A DNA stretch of 64,000 nucleotides. Origin: Cognatishimia sp. MH4019. GTDB lineage: Bacteria; Pseudomonadota; Alphaproteobacteria; Rhodobacterales; Rhodobacteraceae. Below the pieces are notes generated by a model. It made no database searches, was not told the DNA's origin, and saw only the letters and a list, made by a program, of their open reading frames with translations. The stretch covers positions 1 through 64,000 of the forward strand of contig NZ_JAHTBL010000003.1 in NCBI RefSeq assembly GCF_020177595.1, given 5' to 3'. Positions 51,386 to 60,387 of the stretch are shown in pieces (position 1 is the stretch's first letter; each line of letters begins with the position of its first letter). A program made the translations under genes and the position numbers.

Positions 51386-52636
51386 ATGTATGATTTTGCC
51401 GTGATGTGGGATTGGACGGGCTTTGCGGTTCGCTGGCTGCACGTGATTACTGCCATCGCATGGATCGGCAGTTCGTTCTATTTCATCGCGCTCGATCTGG
51501 GGCTGCGGCAAGCACCGGGCCTGCCGAAAGGCGCGTCCGGCGAGGAATGGCAGGTCCATGGTGGCGGGTTTTATCACATCCGCAAATTCAACGTCGCGCC
51601 AGAGGACATGCCGGACCATCTGACATGGTTCAAATGGGAAAGCTACGCGACATGGCTCTCAGGCGCTGTGCTGTTGATGATCGTCTACTGGGCGGGGGCA
51701 GAGATGTTCCTCATCGACATGAACAAGATGGAGTTGAGCACCTTTCAGGCGACCCTGATCTCGGCAGCCTCCCTGACCATCGGTTGGATCATCTATGACC
51801 AGGCCTGCAAATCCCCATTAGGAGAGCACCCCAACGCCTTGATGTTGCTCCTCTTTGTGGCACTCGTCGTGATGAGCTGGGGCTACCACCAAGTCTTCAC
51901 GGGTCGCGCCGCAATGCTGCATCTGGGCGCGTTCACCGCCACCATCATGACAGCCAACGTGTTCTTCATCATCATGCCCAACCAGCGCATCGTGGTGGCC
52001 GATCTGAAAGCAGGCCGCATGCCGGATCCGAGATACGGCAAGATCGCCAAGCTGCGGTCGACCCATAACAATTACCTGACGCTGCCGGTCATTTTCCTGA
52101 TGCTCAGCAATCATTATCCGCTCGCGTTTGCCACGGATTACGCATGGATCATCGCAGCGCTGGTCTTCCTGATGGGCGTCACGATCCGGCATTATTTCAA
52201 CTCGATGCATGCCCGCAAAGGCAACCCGACCTGGGCCATCGCGGCGACGGTTCTTCTGTTTATCGGCATCATGTGGCTCTCCACCGCGCCGTTGCGCACT
52301 ATCGACGATCTGCCCGAAGAACAGGCAATGACGCCAACCGCGCAACGCTTTGCCGCCGCCGACGGGTTTGAGGATGCCACCAATATCGTGCTGGGCCGCT
52401 GCTCAATGTGCCACGCTCGCGAGCCGGTCTGGAGTGCCTCCATGCGCTGGGCTCCCAAAGGTGTTCACCTGGAGACGGAGGCCGACATCGCCATGAACGC
52501 GCGCCAGATTTACCTGCAATCGGGTGTCAGCCACGCAATGCCGCCGGGCAATCTGACTTGGATGGAGGACGAAGAGCGCGCCAAGATCCGCGCGTGGTTT
52601 AAAGCCGCCCGTCAGGTGGAGCTTGCAGCGAACTGA
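51386..52636 (+). CDS. puuD: Membrane urate hydroxylase PuuD with cytochrome c domain
   Basis: Oxidises urate to 5-hydroxyisourate in the membrane. It is 416 residues. The N-terminal 300 residues are the DUF989-type polytopic domain (WTGFAVRWLHVITAIAWIGSS, then helices to about 305). The last 90 residues are a cytochrome c module with the heme motif CSMCH (LGRCSMCHARE) and a later SGVSHAMPPGNLTWM supplying a Met ligand. This is the known alternative to soluble uricase. Electrons pass to cytochrome c rather than to oxygen to form peroxide. Confidence 0.94.
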   Translation: MYDFAVMWDWTGFAVRWLHVITAIAWIGSSFYFIALDLGLRQAPGLPKGASGEEWQVHGGGFYHIRKFNVAPEDMPDHLTWFKWESYATWLSGAVLLMIVYWAGAEMFLIDMNKMELSTFQATLISAASLTIGWIIYDQACKSPLGEHPNALMLLLFVALVVMSWGYHQVFTGRAAMLHLGAFTATIMTANVFFIIMPNQRIVVADLKAGRMPDPRYGKIAKLRSTHNNYLTLPVIFLMLSNHYPLAFATDYAWIIAALVFLMGVTIRHYFNSMHARKGNPTWAIAATVLLFIGIMWLSTAPLRTIDDLPEEQAMTPTAQRFAAADGFEDATNIVLGRCSMCHAREPVWSASMRWAPKGVHLETEADIAMNARQIYLQSGVSHAMPPGNLTWMEDEERAKIRAWFKAARQVELAAN

Positions 52637-52657
52637 CGGTCGGTCCATCTTGCCTCC

Positions 52658-53866
52658 ATGATCACTGACCCCGCCTTGGAAGCCCGCCGACTGTTTGATA
52701 TTGGCGTGGCCGCCGCCGACCCTTACGCCGCGACCCAGATTGCGTTGAACCGCATCACATTGGACGATCCGTTGATCCTTGCCATTGGCAAGGCGGCGAC
52801 CCGGATGGCCGAAGCCGCGATGGCGCACTACGCCCAGCCTCGTGCGATCATCGTCACGAACCCCGAAAACGCCCGCGACGTGCCAAATGCACAGGTCTTT
52901 GCCGCCAGCCACCCGGTGCCTGACGGGGTCGGGCTGCAAGCCTCCGCCGCGATCCTCAAAGCGCTGGCGGTGAACACGCGCCCCGTTCTGGCGCTCATTT
53001 CCGGGGGCGGCTCTGCATTGCTGCCCGCCCCGGTCGGTGGGATCCCCCTGGCCGACAAGGCCCGCGTGAATGAGCTGCTCTTGGCCAGCGGTGCAGATAT
53101 CGTGCAAACCAATCTGGTGCGCCAACACCTCTCGCGCCTCAAGGGGGGTGGCCTGAACCGCCATGCCGCGCCGCAGCCCGTCACGGCCCTGATCCTGTCG
53201 GATGTGATCGGGGGCGACCTGCGCGCCATCGCCTCTGGCCCCACGGTCTCGCCCATCGGCACCGCGGCAGACGCGCGCGCTGCCTTGCAAGCTCTAAACA
53301 TCTGGGACGCATGCCCAGCGACGGTGCAACGCCATCTCTTGGCCGATCCACCCACGCCAGAAACGCCCTCGGCCCACAACATCCTGATCGGCTCCAACAC
53401 CAAAAGCCTGCACGCCATGCGGGCCGCCGCTCCGTCGGCCAAGATCGGCAACGCCCATCTGGTCGGCGATGTGGCTGAGGCCGCCAAGATCGTCGCCCAG
53501 CACTACCATGATGGCCCCGGCACCACGCTTTTCGGAGGCGAAACCACCGTGCAGATCAAAGGCACCGGTGCAGGGGGGCGCAATCAGGAGCTTGCCCTCC
53601 GCGTCGCCAAGATCGCGGCCGCCGAAGGGTGGGAGAACTGGACCTACCTGCAAGGTGGCACCGATGGCCGCGACGGGCCCACGGATGCCGCCGGCGGCGT
53701 CGTGAACGAAACGACGCTCACAAAAATCCGCGCCGCAGGCCATGATCCGGACGCGCTTCTGGCCAACAACGACAGCTACGCCGCCCTCAAAGCAGGCGAG
53801 AGCCTCTTGATGACCGGCGGTACCGGTACCAATGTCGCTGACCTCGGCATCTTGATCCGCACCTGA
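52658..53866 (+). CDS. Glycerate 2-kinase (GckA/TtuD, MOFRL family)
   Basis: Phosphorylates D-glycerate to 2-phosphoglycerate. It is 402 residues. Family segments: ILAIGKAATRMAEAAM, VFAASHPVPDGVGLQASAAIL, ALISGGGSALLPAPVGGI and the C-terminal MOFRL domain (GGRNQELALRVAK, then GTDGRDGPTDAAGGV). It follows puuD by 21 bases. It would complete glyoxylate use through tartronate semialdehyde and glycerate, but the carboligase and reductase for that route are not in the window. Confidence 0.92.
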   Translation: MITDPALEARRLFDIGVAAADPYAATQIALNRITLDDPLILAIGKAATRMAEAAMAHYAQPRAIIVTNPENARDVPNAQVFAASHPVPDGVGLQASAAILKALAVNTRPVLALISGGGSALLPAPVGGIPLADKARVNELLLASGADIVQTNLVRQHLSRLKGGGLNRHAAPQPVTALILSDVIGGDLRAIASGPTVSPIGTAADARAALQALNIWDACPATVQRHLLADPPTPETPSAHNILIGSNTKSLHAMRAAAPSAKIGNAHLVGDVAEAAKIVAQHYHDGPGTTLFGGETTVQIKGTGAGGRNQELALRVAKIAAAEGWENWTYLQGGTDGRDGPTDAAGGVVNETTLTKIRAAGHDPDALLANNDSYAALKAGESLLMTGGTGTNVADLGILIRT

Positions 53867-53889
53867 GCTTCTTTTGTCCCAAAAGACCT
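53867..53889. repeat. Half copy of the palindromic element
   Basis: GCTTCTTTTGTCC followed by CAAAAGACCT matches the right arm of copies A and B (GCTTCTTTTGTCC.TAAATACCT) with a diverged end. It begins directly after the glycerate kinase stop, again at a convergent gene junction. Confidence 0.55.
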
Positions 53890-53907
53890 CCGCCGGAGGC
53901 ATCCGCC

Positions 53908-55146
53908 CTAATCCACAGGCAATCCGCTGGGGACGGTCTCAGGTCGTCCCAATGGGCGCGCCCGCGCCGTCGCACCGGTGAGACTGTGCAAAAACGCGAC
54001 CAACTCCGCGACGTCCCGGTCGCTCAGATCGCGCGGCGCGATATCGACCTTCGCCTCTTGCCGCGCCATCTCTCGAGCGTCGGATTGAATAACGAAATCA
54101 ATCTCTTCCAGCCATTCGACAATCGGGAGTGCTGCCGTCTCCCGCGCCCACGCCGCCCGCATGTACAAAGGTTGCAGATGGTGCCGCACGATCCCTACAA
54201 GGTCCGGATACGCCCCATTATGCCCATAAGGCGCGGTCAGTGCGACGTTGCGCAAGGACGGCGTGCGGAAGCGGTAGGCATCCTCCAACGCATCGCTTTC
54301 GCCCATCCGCCCCACATCGCGCGGCATCGGATCAAAGCGCCGCGTGCGACCCGGCCCGAACGCCGGAAGTGCGAGGGCATGAAAGCCCTGATCGGTGAAA
54401 AGCGGCCCGCGATGACAGTCTGCACAACCTGCCTTGCCAAAGAACAAACGCCGCCCGGCCTCGGCATCGTCAGCTAACGGCACGCCGGTTAAGAATGCAT
54501 CATACGGGCTGTCAAAACTGCGCCATTCCGCATTCATGAACGCGCCCAGAGCATTCGCGATCTCTACAATCGTGACCTGCTCAGGCGCGTCAATATGATC
54601 GAAGGCCTCAACAAACTTCCCACCATATTCCGGGATCACACGCACGCGCTTAGCGATGATTGGCCAAGCGGCGTCGATGCGGTCATGCACGGCCCCTGCG
54701 ACTTCGTTTTCCTTCGGGTTGCCCGCCATCTCGAACTGCGCCGTCAGCGGGAAAAGCGCCTGCGCGGCAAGGATATGATCCAGCCCGCCAGGCAGCCATT
54801 CCTCAGCCGGGGAGTTAAAGCCGTTCTCAAAATCATCACTGACCGATAGCCGCCCGTCATGAAACAGAATATCCACGCTGCGATGGCCCAGGTTCCATAG
54901 CGCGGGCGCGTTGCGGGGAATGCGCTTGCGGATGCGATCCTCGCCCGTTCCAGCGGTGCGTTTCGGCCCCAACCCGACACCGCCTTCGCCAATCCCAAGG
55001 CTCAACCCGTCACCCCCGTGAAAATCGTGATGATGGCACGTCCCGCAAGAGATATTGCGGTTTCCCGACAGGATCTTATCGTAGAACAAAAGCTGCCCCA
55101 AGGCCGCCTGTAACGGATCGGCGGGATGGAAATCAGCGTCGCTCAT
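53908..55146 (-). CDS. Di-heme cytochrome c peroxidase (MauG/CcpA family)
   Basis: Periplasmic di-heme protein reducing hydrogen peroxide or oxidising a partner. Two heme motifs are visible: CGTCH near residue 40 (ISCGTCHHHDF) and CADCH near 230 (GCADCHRGPLF). The C-terminus has the RTPSLRNVALTAPYGHNG segment of the family. From the first usable ATG (55146) it is 412 residues but lacks a signal. In the same frame just upstream, 55203-55147 encodes FQHLWVLALVATPAVSQP, a signal-like stretch with no ATG or GTG before it. It is convergent with the glycerate kinase gene. Confidence 0.82.
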   Translation of the reverse strand: MSDADFHPADPLQAALGQLLFYDKILSGNRNISCGTCHHHDFHGGDGLSLGIGEGGVGLGPKRTAGTGEDRIRKRIPRNAPALWNLGHRSVDILFHDGRLSVSDDFENGFNSPAEEWLPGGLDHILAAQALFPLTAQFEMAGNPKENEVAGAVHDRIDAAWPIIAKRVRVIPEYGGKFVEAFDHIDAPEQVTIVEIANALGAFMNAEWRSFDSPYDAFLTGVPLADDAEAGRRLFFGKAGCADCHRGPLFTDQGFHALALPAFGPGRTRRFDPMPRDVGRMGESDALEDAYRFRTPSLRNVALTAPYGHNGAYPDLVGIVRHHLQPLYMRAAWARETAALPIVEWLEEIDFVIQSDAREMARQEAKVDIAPRDLSDRDVAELVAFLHSLTGATARARPLGRPETVPSGLPVD

Positions 55147-55191
55147 CGGCTGGGAAACAGCAGGTGTCGCGACCAACGCAAGGACCCAAAG

Positions 55192-55662
55192 ATGCTGAAA
55201 TATGCTGCTGCCCTCTGCCTTCTGGCCGTCCCTGCGCTGGCCGAAATTGAAAAAGGCCGCGACCTGATGGAGGCGGGGCGCTTTGAAGAGGCGATGGAGG
55301 AGTTTTGGCCCGCCGCGCGGTCGGGCAACGCCGATGCTGAAGAGCTGATCGGCGTGATGTATGCCCTCGGGCTGGGGGTCGAGCAGGACTACGTCCGTGC
55401 CTTCGACTGGTATCTGCGCAGCGCCATGAAAGGCCATCCCGGCGCGCAAAGCGGGGTTGGTTGGTATTACGAGGTCGGTCTGGGCATGCCCGCGCCGGAC
55501 CTGATCCGCGCGTATATGTGGTATGTGCTCAGCGCGATTGGCGGCGATCCGGACGCTGCGATTTCGCAGGAAGAGGTGGTCAAAAAGATGACGGCTGAGC
55601 AGATCGAAAAGGCGCATGAGTTGATCGATGATTACCGGGTGTGGATGTATCCGTTTCGCTGA
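55192..55662 (+). CDS. Exported Sel1-repeat protein
   Basis: A 156-residue protein starting at ATG 55192 (AAGGA upstream), with a signal peptide (MLKYAAALCLLAVPALA). The mature part has Sel1-like repeats: RFEEAMEEFWPAARSGNADAEELIGVMYALGLGVEQDYVRAFDWY and GHPGAQSGVGWYYEVGLGM. Sel1 proteins act as scaffolds. It is divergent from the di-heme peroxidase, whose signal-like codons run into this gene's start, so the 5' ends overlap if that signal is used. Confidence 0.85.
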   Translation: MLKYAAALCLLAVPALAEIEKGRDLMEAGRFEEAMEEFWPAARSGNADAEELIGVMYALGLGVEQDYVRAFDWYLRSAMKGHPGAQSGVGWYYEVGLGMPAPDLIRAYMWYVLSAIGGDPDAAISQEEVVKKMTAEQIEKAHELIDDYRVWMYPFR

Positions 55663-55709
55663 GTGTAACGGGCTTTTGCGCCCTTGGAAGCGTCGGATGC
55701 CTTCGGCAA

Positions 55710-55731
55710 GAGTATTTTTGCAAAGATGAAA
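55710..55731. repeat. Short dispersed repeat, copy 2
   Basis: The same 22-base string as 13320-13341 with one mismatch (T instead of C), just upstream of the terminator at 55729. Confidence 0.6.
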
Positions 55732-55760
55732 GGCGCCGCGTTTTGGGGGGCGGCGCCTTT
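55729..55760. terminator. Bidirectional terminator between Sel1 and dctP genes
   Basis: GGCGCCGC (55732-55739) pairs with GCGGCGCC (55750-55757), with AAA before and TTT after. It lies between convergent gene ends. Confidence 0.75.
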
Positions 55761-55769
55761 CAGATTGGC

Positions 55770-56828
55770 TTAGTTCAGGTCGGCGTCCCGTGCGGCGCCA
55801 ACCTCGGCTTCGGCTTCTGCCACAGCTTCGACAAGCGCGTTATAGATGCGCTCGCCACCGTCGACATTGGCTTGGAACCAATCATAGACGGGGGTGGCGG
55901 CTTCGGCGAAGGCGGCTTTTTCTTCCGGTGTCAGGACGTAAAGATCACCGCCACCGGCGACGAAATCCTCATAGGCCTGAATGGATTTACGCTTGGGCGA
56001 GGCGAAAGTTGCCTGCTGCAGCGCATAGAACCCATCGACCACGACGCGGCGCATATCTTCCGGCATGGACATGAACTTTTCGTTCGACATCCACCACAGC
56101 GCGCCCATGTAGGCGTGGCCGTCCAGCGTCACATATTGCAGGCCCGCATCAGGGAATTTCATGCCCATGATGTCGGTGATCCCGTTCTTGGAGCCGTCAA
56201 CGACGCCGGTCTGGAAGCTGGTGAAAAGCTCAGGCCACGGGATCGGCGTGGGGGAGGCCCCAAGCGCGCGGACCAGTTCCTGCGGCAGGTCTGCGACCAC
56301 AGTGCGGATTTTCAGGCCACCCATGTCAGCGGGCGTTGCAACGCGGCGCTGGGTGTTGGCGAAGTTGCGCCAGCCGCCGGTGTTGCCGATGGTCATCAAG
56401 CGGATCGCGTCGCCGCTGTCCTCCAGCGCCATTTCGCGCATGGTGCGGGTGAAATCGCCTGACAGGACATGCTCGGCAATGCGGTCATCGGCCATCAGGT
56501 AGGGCAGGTCGAGCACCTGCACATATGGAAAGATCGAGGACGCGCCACCTGAGGTGGAAATGTAGATGTCGATGGAGCCATCTGCGACGCCCTGCAGGCA
56601 TTCCGCACCTTTGGAGCAGAGCTGCGTGCCGATGAACAGCTCAACCTCGATGGCGCCGTTGGAGGCCGCCTCGACATAGTTCTTGAAGACCACGAGGCCG
56701 TCGTAATCTTCGTCGTTTTCGTTGGAGTTGGCCGTGGCGCGCAAGGTGTATTCCTGCGCAATCGCGGTTAATGGCATGGCTGCCAGTAAGGTCGCTGCGA
56801 CGAGCGACTTGGTGAGACCTTTAAGCAT
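55770..56828 (-). CDS. dctP: TRAP transporter substrate-binding protein DctP
   Basis: Periplasmic solute-binding subunit of a TRAP transporter, 352 residues. A Sec signal (MLKGLTKSLVAATLLAAMPLTAIAQ) precedes YTLRATANSNENDEDYDGLVVFKNYV. The DctP core shows TGVVDGSKNGITDIMGMKFP and the segments GGLKIRTVVADLP for ligand binding. It is last in the likely six-gene operon starting with the monooxygenase. The ligand is unknown; an organic acid or sulfonate is expected from the operon partners. Confidence 0.92.
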   Translation of the reverse strand: MLKGLTKSLVAATLLAAMPLTAIAQEYTLRATANSNENDEDYDGLVVFKNYVEAASNGAIEVELFIGTQLCSKGAECLQGVADGSIDIYISTSGGASSIFPYVQVLDLPYLMADDRIAEHVLSGDFTRTMREMALEDSGDAIRLMTIGNTGGWRNFANTQRRVATPADMGGLKIRTVVADLPQELVRALGASPTPIPWPELFTSFQTGVVDGSKNGITDIMGMKFPDAGLQYVTLDGHAYMGALWWMSNEKFMSMPEDMRRVVVDGFYALQQATFASPKRKSIQAYEDFVAGGGDLYVLTPEEKAAFAEAATPVYDWFQANVDGGERIYNALVEAVAEAEAEVGAARDADLN

Positions 56829-56859
56829 TATGAACCTCCCTTTCAGGTTATTGCAGCGG

Positions 56860-58347
56860 TCATTGGACGAAGCCCGTGAGACGGGGGATCGTCATGGAAA
56901 TAGCCGGGAAGAAGGTGATCAGGAAGATCACCAGCACTTCGACGGCAAGAAATGGCAGGATGGCGCGCGAGACAGTTTCGACCTTCTCGCCGGACACTGT
57001 TGAAGCCACGAAGAGCACAAGTCCCATGGGCGGCGTTGCCAACCCCACGGTCAGGTTGACGCTCATGATGATGGCGAAGTGGACGGGGTGGACGCCAAGT
57101 TCTGTAAAGATCGGCCCAAGGATCGGGCCAAGGATGATGATCGCCGGTCCAGCGTCGAGGAACATGCCGACGATAAAGAGCAAGATATTGATAAGGAATA
57201 ATAATATCAGCGGGTTCTCGGAGAGCGACAGGATGAACTCGGTCAGTATCTGCGGCGCGTATGACAAGGAGACGACGGTTTTGAACGCGACCGCTGCGCC
57301 GACCAGCAGAAGCACGGCAGAGGAGGCCAGCGCCGAGCGCGCGAGCACCGGGCCGAGGTCTTTGAATGTCATCGAGCGCAGCACGAAAAAGCTGACGATG
57401 ATGGCGTAGGCGACGGCGATGGCCGACGCCTCTGTCGGGGTGAAGACGCCTACAAGGATGCCGCCCAGGATAATGATCGGCGTTTGCAACGGGGCCACGG
57501 CTTTCTTACAGACCAGCCGGAAATCGCTGCTGACATTGGCGCGCAGCCAAAGCATCAGACCATGGGCGATGGGCAGAAAGATAAGGAAGATGAGCCAGCC
57601 GTTAAGGTTAATTTCCAACCCTAATGCGGCGCGGATTCCGGCGAACATCGCATAAAGCAATCCTGCCACGTTGATGCGGATCAGAACGAAGCTGACACGG
57701 GATTCCAGCGGTGTGATCGTCTGGTTTTTGGTGACGATACGCTCTGCCTTGGGCAGGTCATACCGGTCGGCCATCAGGCGAACCATGACCATAAGACCAA
57801 CGCCGACCAAAATGCCTGGCACGATGCCCGCGAGAAACAGCGCTGCCACGGACTCGCCCATCACGTATGCGTAGATAATCATGATGCCCGATGGCGGAAT
57901 GATCGGCCCGATCACTGACGAAGCCGCCGTGATTGCGGCAGCGAACTTGCGCGAATAGCCGTTCTTCTCCATCGCGGGGATCAGGGTGGAGCCAAGCGCG
58001 GATGTGTCCGCGACAGCCGACCCCGAAAGGCCCGCAAACAAGATTGACGACAGGATGTTCACATGGGCCAGACCGCCCCGCAGATGCCCCATGAATGCTT
58101 GCGAGAATTCGACCAGCCGCGTGGTGATACCCCCGCGATTCATGATCTCGCCCGCGAGCATGAAGAACGGCAGTGCCATCAGCGGAAAGCTGTCCATCCC
58201 ATTGTAAAGATTGCGATAAAGCACAGCCAGATCCCGGCTGGAGCCGTCAAGGATCAACAGCAATCCGGGCGCCGCCAAAAGCCCGAAAACAACCGGCAGG
58301 CCGATCATCAGCAAGATCAGAAAAAGCGGCAGGAACCAGATCAGCAT
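56860..58347 (-). CDS. dctM: TRAP transporter large permease DctM
   Basis: The 12-helix DctM/TRAP large subunit, sodium-coupled, 495 residues (family usual 425-500). Landmarks: FFMLAGEIMNRGGITTRLVEF, GLSGSAVADTSALGS, AAITAASSVIGPIIPPSGIMIIYAY and the conserved VNLTVGLATPPMGLVLF. A charged loop at about 200-215 makes it longer than the typical 430. Overlaps dctQ by one base. Confidence 0.95.
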   Translation of the reverse strand: MLIWFLPLFLILLMIGLPVVFGLLAAPGLLLILDGSSRDLAVLYRNLYNGMDSFPLMALPFFMLAGEIMNRGGITTRLVEFSQAFMGHLRGGLAHVNILSSILFAGLSGSAVADTSALGSTLIPAMEKNGYSRKFAAAITAASSVIGPIIPPSGIMIIYAYVMGESVAALFLAGIVPGILVGVGLMVMVRLMADRYDLPKAERIVTKNQTITPLESRVSFVLIRINVAGLLYAMFAGIRAALGLEINLNGWLIFLIFLPIAHGLMLWLRANVSSDFRLVCKKAVAPLQTPIIILGGILVGVFTPTEASAIAVAYAIIVSFFVLRSMTFKDLGPVLARSALASSAVLLLVGAAVAFKTVVSLSYAPQILTEFILSLSENPLILLFLINILLFIVGMFLDAGPAIIILGPILGPIFTELGVHPVHFAIIMSVNLTVGLATPPMGLVLFVASTVSGEKVETVSRAILPFLAVEVLVIFLITFFPAISMTIPRLTGFVQ

Positions 58348-58937
58348 CAGTCAGCCCTCGCCACGTTTGGATCGGAAAGCGGTTGCAGTCGGTCTTCGCC
58401 GCCCAGCAACGTGATGATCTGGCGCAGCATCAGTTCGATATTCACGATGGTGAGCAGCACGAACCCTACAAAGAGCGATGCATAGGCCCAGGAGTTTCGA
58501 AACCGGATCGCTTCGCCGCCGAAAAGGTCCAGCGGCACCCGTAAAGATGCGGAGCGCCCGCGCCCGGTGAGGCTGTCTACATTGGACCAGCCCAGTTGCA
58601 CGCAGTAGACCAAAACAATTAACGCGATGGTCAACAAGGTTAACGTGAGCAGCACCGAAAGCAGGCGTCCCAGCGCCCGTTCCAGCATGTCGATGGCCAC
58701 AAAACCGCCTTGCCGATAGGCCATCGGTGCGATCAGACCTGTCATCCAGAGCATCAAAAAACGCGCCCCTTCTTCGGTCCAGTTGGGCGCGTCATTCAGA
58801 ACATATCGGAAGAACACCTGACCCAGGATCAGGCAAACCATGAGGGCCAGCGCAGCAATCGCTATGGCGCGACCAATGCGCAGCACCACATCGTTAAAGA
58901 GCTGCAAAGGCCGCAAAAGCCCAAACAACAGCGCCAT
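58347..58937 (-). CDS. dctQ: TRAP transporter small permease DctQ
   Basis: The four-helix DctQ subunit, 196 residues. It has RIGRAIAIAALALMVCLILGQVFFRYVL, then a NWTEEGARFLMLWMTGLI with the conserved Glu-Glu, and the QGGFVAIDML loop. An insert at about 110-145 (VDSLTGRGRSASLRVPLDLFGGE) is unusual. It lies 47 bases after the flavin reductase on the same strand, so transporter and enzymes are probably one transcription unit. Confidence 0.93.
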   Translation of the reverse strand: MALLFGLLRPLQLFNDVVLRIGRAIAIAALALMVCLILGQVFFRYVLNDAPNWTEEGARFLMLWMTGLIAPMAYRQGGFVAIDMLERALGRLLSVLLTLTLLTIALIVLVYCVQLGWSNVDSLTGRGRSASLRVPLDLFGGEAIRFRNSWAYASLFVGFVLLTIVNIELMLRQIITLLGGEDRLQPLSDPNVARAD

Positions 58938-58984
58938 GGCGCGTCCTCCCTGTTGTTACCCATTTTTATGGGCTTATCAGGCTG

Positions 58985-59497
58985 TTACAGCCCTTTGTTA
59001 AAGTGGCCAAACTGGCCGCCAGCAAACACCAATGGGGTGCCTTCGCGCAATTGAGCGCGCGTCACACGACCGACCTGAATAAGGTGATCGCCAGCATCAT
59101 GGGTGGCCTCAAGCGTGCATTCGAAGCGTGCGAGGCAGTATTCAATAAGTGGCACGTCATGGGCGCCAACGCTCCAGTCGAGTTCCTCAAACGCGCTGCG
59201 CGTCTTTGCGAAACCCATGGCGATATCAGCTTGCTCGACGCCCATCACGTGGATCGCGTAATGCGGGCAATCATGGTAAACATCAAAGCGCGTCGAGGCC
59301 TTGTCGAGCGACCAGAGCACCAGCGCAGGCTCCAACGAGACCGACGAAAAACTGTTTGCGGTGATCCCGCAAGGGCCGGGGGCCGTGATGACCGTCACGC
59401 CGGTTGCGAATTTGCCCAAAGCATCGCGAAAGGCGCGGGATGTGTCCGGCCCCGGCGTGAAATCCTGCATGAAAGCTCCCTCGGCTCCGTCCATCAT
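58985..59497 (-). CDS. Flavin reductase (HpaC/SmoA-like)
   Basis: NAD(P)H:flavin oxidoreductase supplying FMNH2 to a monooxygenase. It is 170 residues, with the flavin-reductase-like fold: FRDALGKFATGVTVITA, then GITANSFSSVSLEPALVLWSL and CLARFECTLEATHDAGDHLI. The start (ATG at 59497) overlaps the aldo-keto reductase stop by 4 bases. It is between that gene and dctQ. Together with the SsuD-like monooxygenase it makes a two-component system. Confidence 0.9.
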   Translation of the reverse strand: MMDGAEGAFMQDFTPGPDTSRAFRDALGKFATGVTVITAPGPCGITANSFSSVSLEPALVLWSLDKASTRFDVYHDCPHYAIHVMGVEQADIAMGFAKTRSAFEELDWSVGAHDVPLIEYCLARFECTLEATHDAGDHLIQVGRVTRAQLREGTPLVFAGGQFGHFNKGL

Positions 59498-60387
59498 GGC
59501 ACCTCGTGACCCAGTGCGTGTGTGTAAAGAGCGAACCACGTCTCGCGATCCATTTCCACCTTGAATGCGTCCGACAGCGCCTTGATGCGCGAGATATTGT
59601 TCGTGCCCATCACGGGCATGATGTTTGCGGGGTGCGCCAGCAGCCAAGCGACGGCAACCGCCGCGTCATCGACGCCGTGCGCCTCGCCAATCTTGGTTAA
59701 TGCTGCGCGGAGACCCGCATTATCGGCGCCAAACAGCCCGCCGCCACCAAGCGGCGACCACGCCATAGGCGCGATGTCGTGGCGCTGCAAGAACGCGAGA
59801 TCACCATTGGTAAACGCGTCATGGGCCAGCAGGCTCAATTCGATCTGGTTGGTGACCAGCGGCTGTTTCATGGCGCTGCTCAGCAACTCCCAGTCCCACG
59901 GCTTGAAGTTCGACACGCCCACATGGCGCACCTTGCCAGAGGCCACGACCTCGTCCAGCGCGGCCCCGGTTTCATGGTGGTTCATGAGCGGATCAGGGCG
60001 GTGGATAAGGAGCAGGTCAATCTGCTCAATATTCATATTTGTCAGCGAGTTATCAACCGAAGCTAAGATATGATCCCTGCTTGTGTCGTAGTATTTCACC
60101 GGCTTGTCGCTATACTTCCCGATGGGCGCTACGATGTCACATTTCGTCACGATCTCCATCTGATCGCGTAGCTCAGGCGCCTCTTTCAGCGCCGCGCCCA
60201 GCAGGGCCTCTGCGCCGTAATCGCCATAGATATCGGCTTGATCAAACGTGGTTAACCCTTGTTCGATGCACGCGTCGATCTTGGCGCGCACATGGGCGGT
60301 CGAGGTGTCGGTATCATCGCCCAGACGCCACATTCCATAGACGATGCGGCTGAAATTCAGGCCTTTTGCAAGTTCGATACGATCCAT
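59494..60387 (-). CDS. Aldo-keto reductase (SmoB/YdhF-like)
   Basis: NAD(P)H-dependent carbonyl reductase, 297 residues from ATG 60387, one base overlapping the monooxygenase stop. AKR landmarks: LNFSRIVYGMWRLGDD, TTFDQADIYGDYGAE with Asp and Tyr, VTKCDIV, LLLIHRPDPL, GVSNFKPWDWELL and MGTNNISRIKA. The expected catalytic set Asp-Tyr-Lys-His is visible. In the Smo pathway an AKR reduces 6-oxo-glucose, released after desulfonation, to glucose; that role is inferred here from the gene set. Confidence 0.9.
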   Translation of the reverse strand: MDRIELAKGLNFSRIVYGMWRLGDDTDTSTAHVRAKIDACIEQGLTTFDQADIYGDYGAEALLGAALKEAPELRDQMEIVTKCDIVAPIGKYSDKPVKYYDTSRDHILASVDNSLTNMNIEQIDLLLIHRPDPLMNHHETGAALDEVVASGKVRHVGVSNFKPWDWELLSSAMKQPLVTNQIELSLLAHDAFTNGDLAFLQRHDIAPMAWSPLGGGGLFGADNAGLRAALTKIGEAHGVDDAAVAVAWLLAHPANIMPVMGTNNISRIKALSDAFKVEMDRETWFALYTHALGHEVP

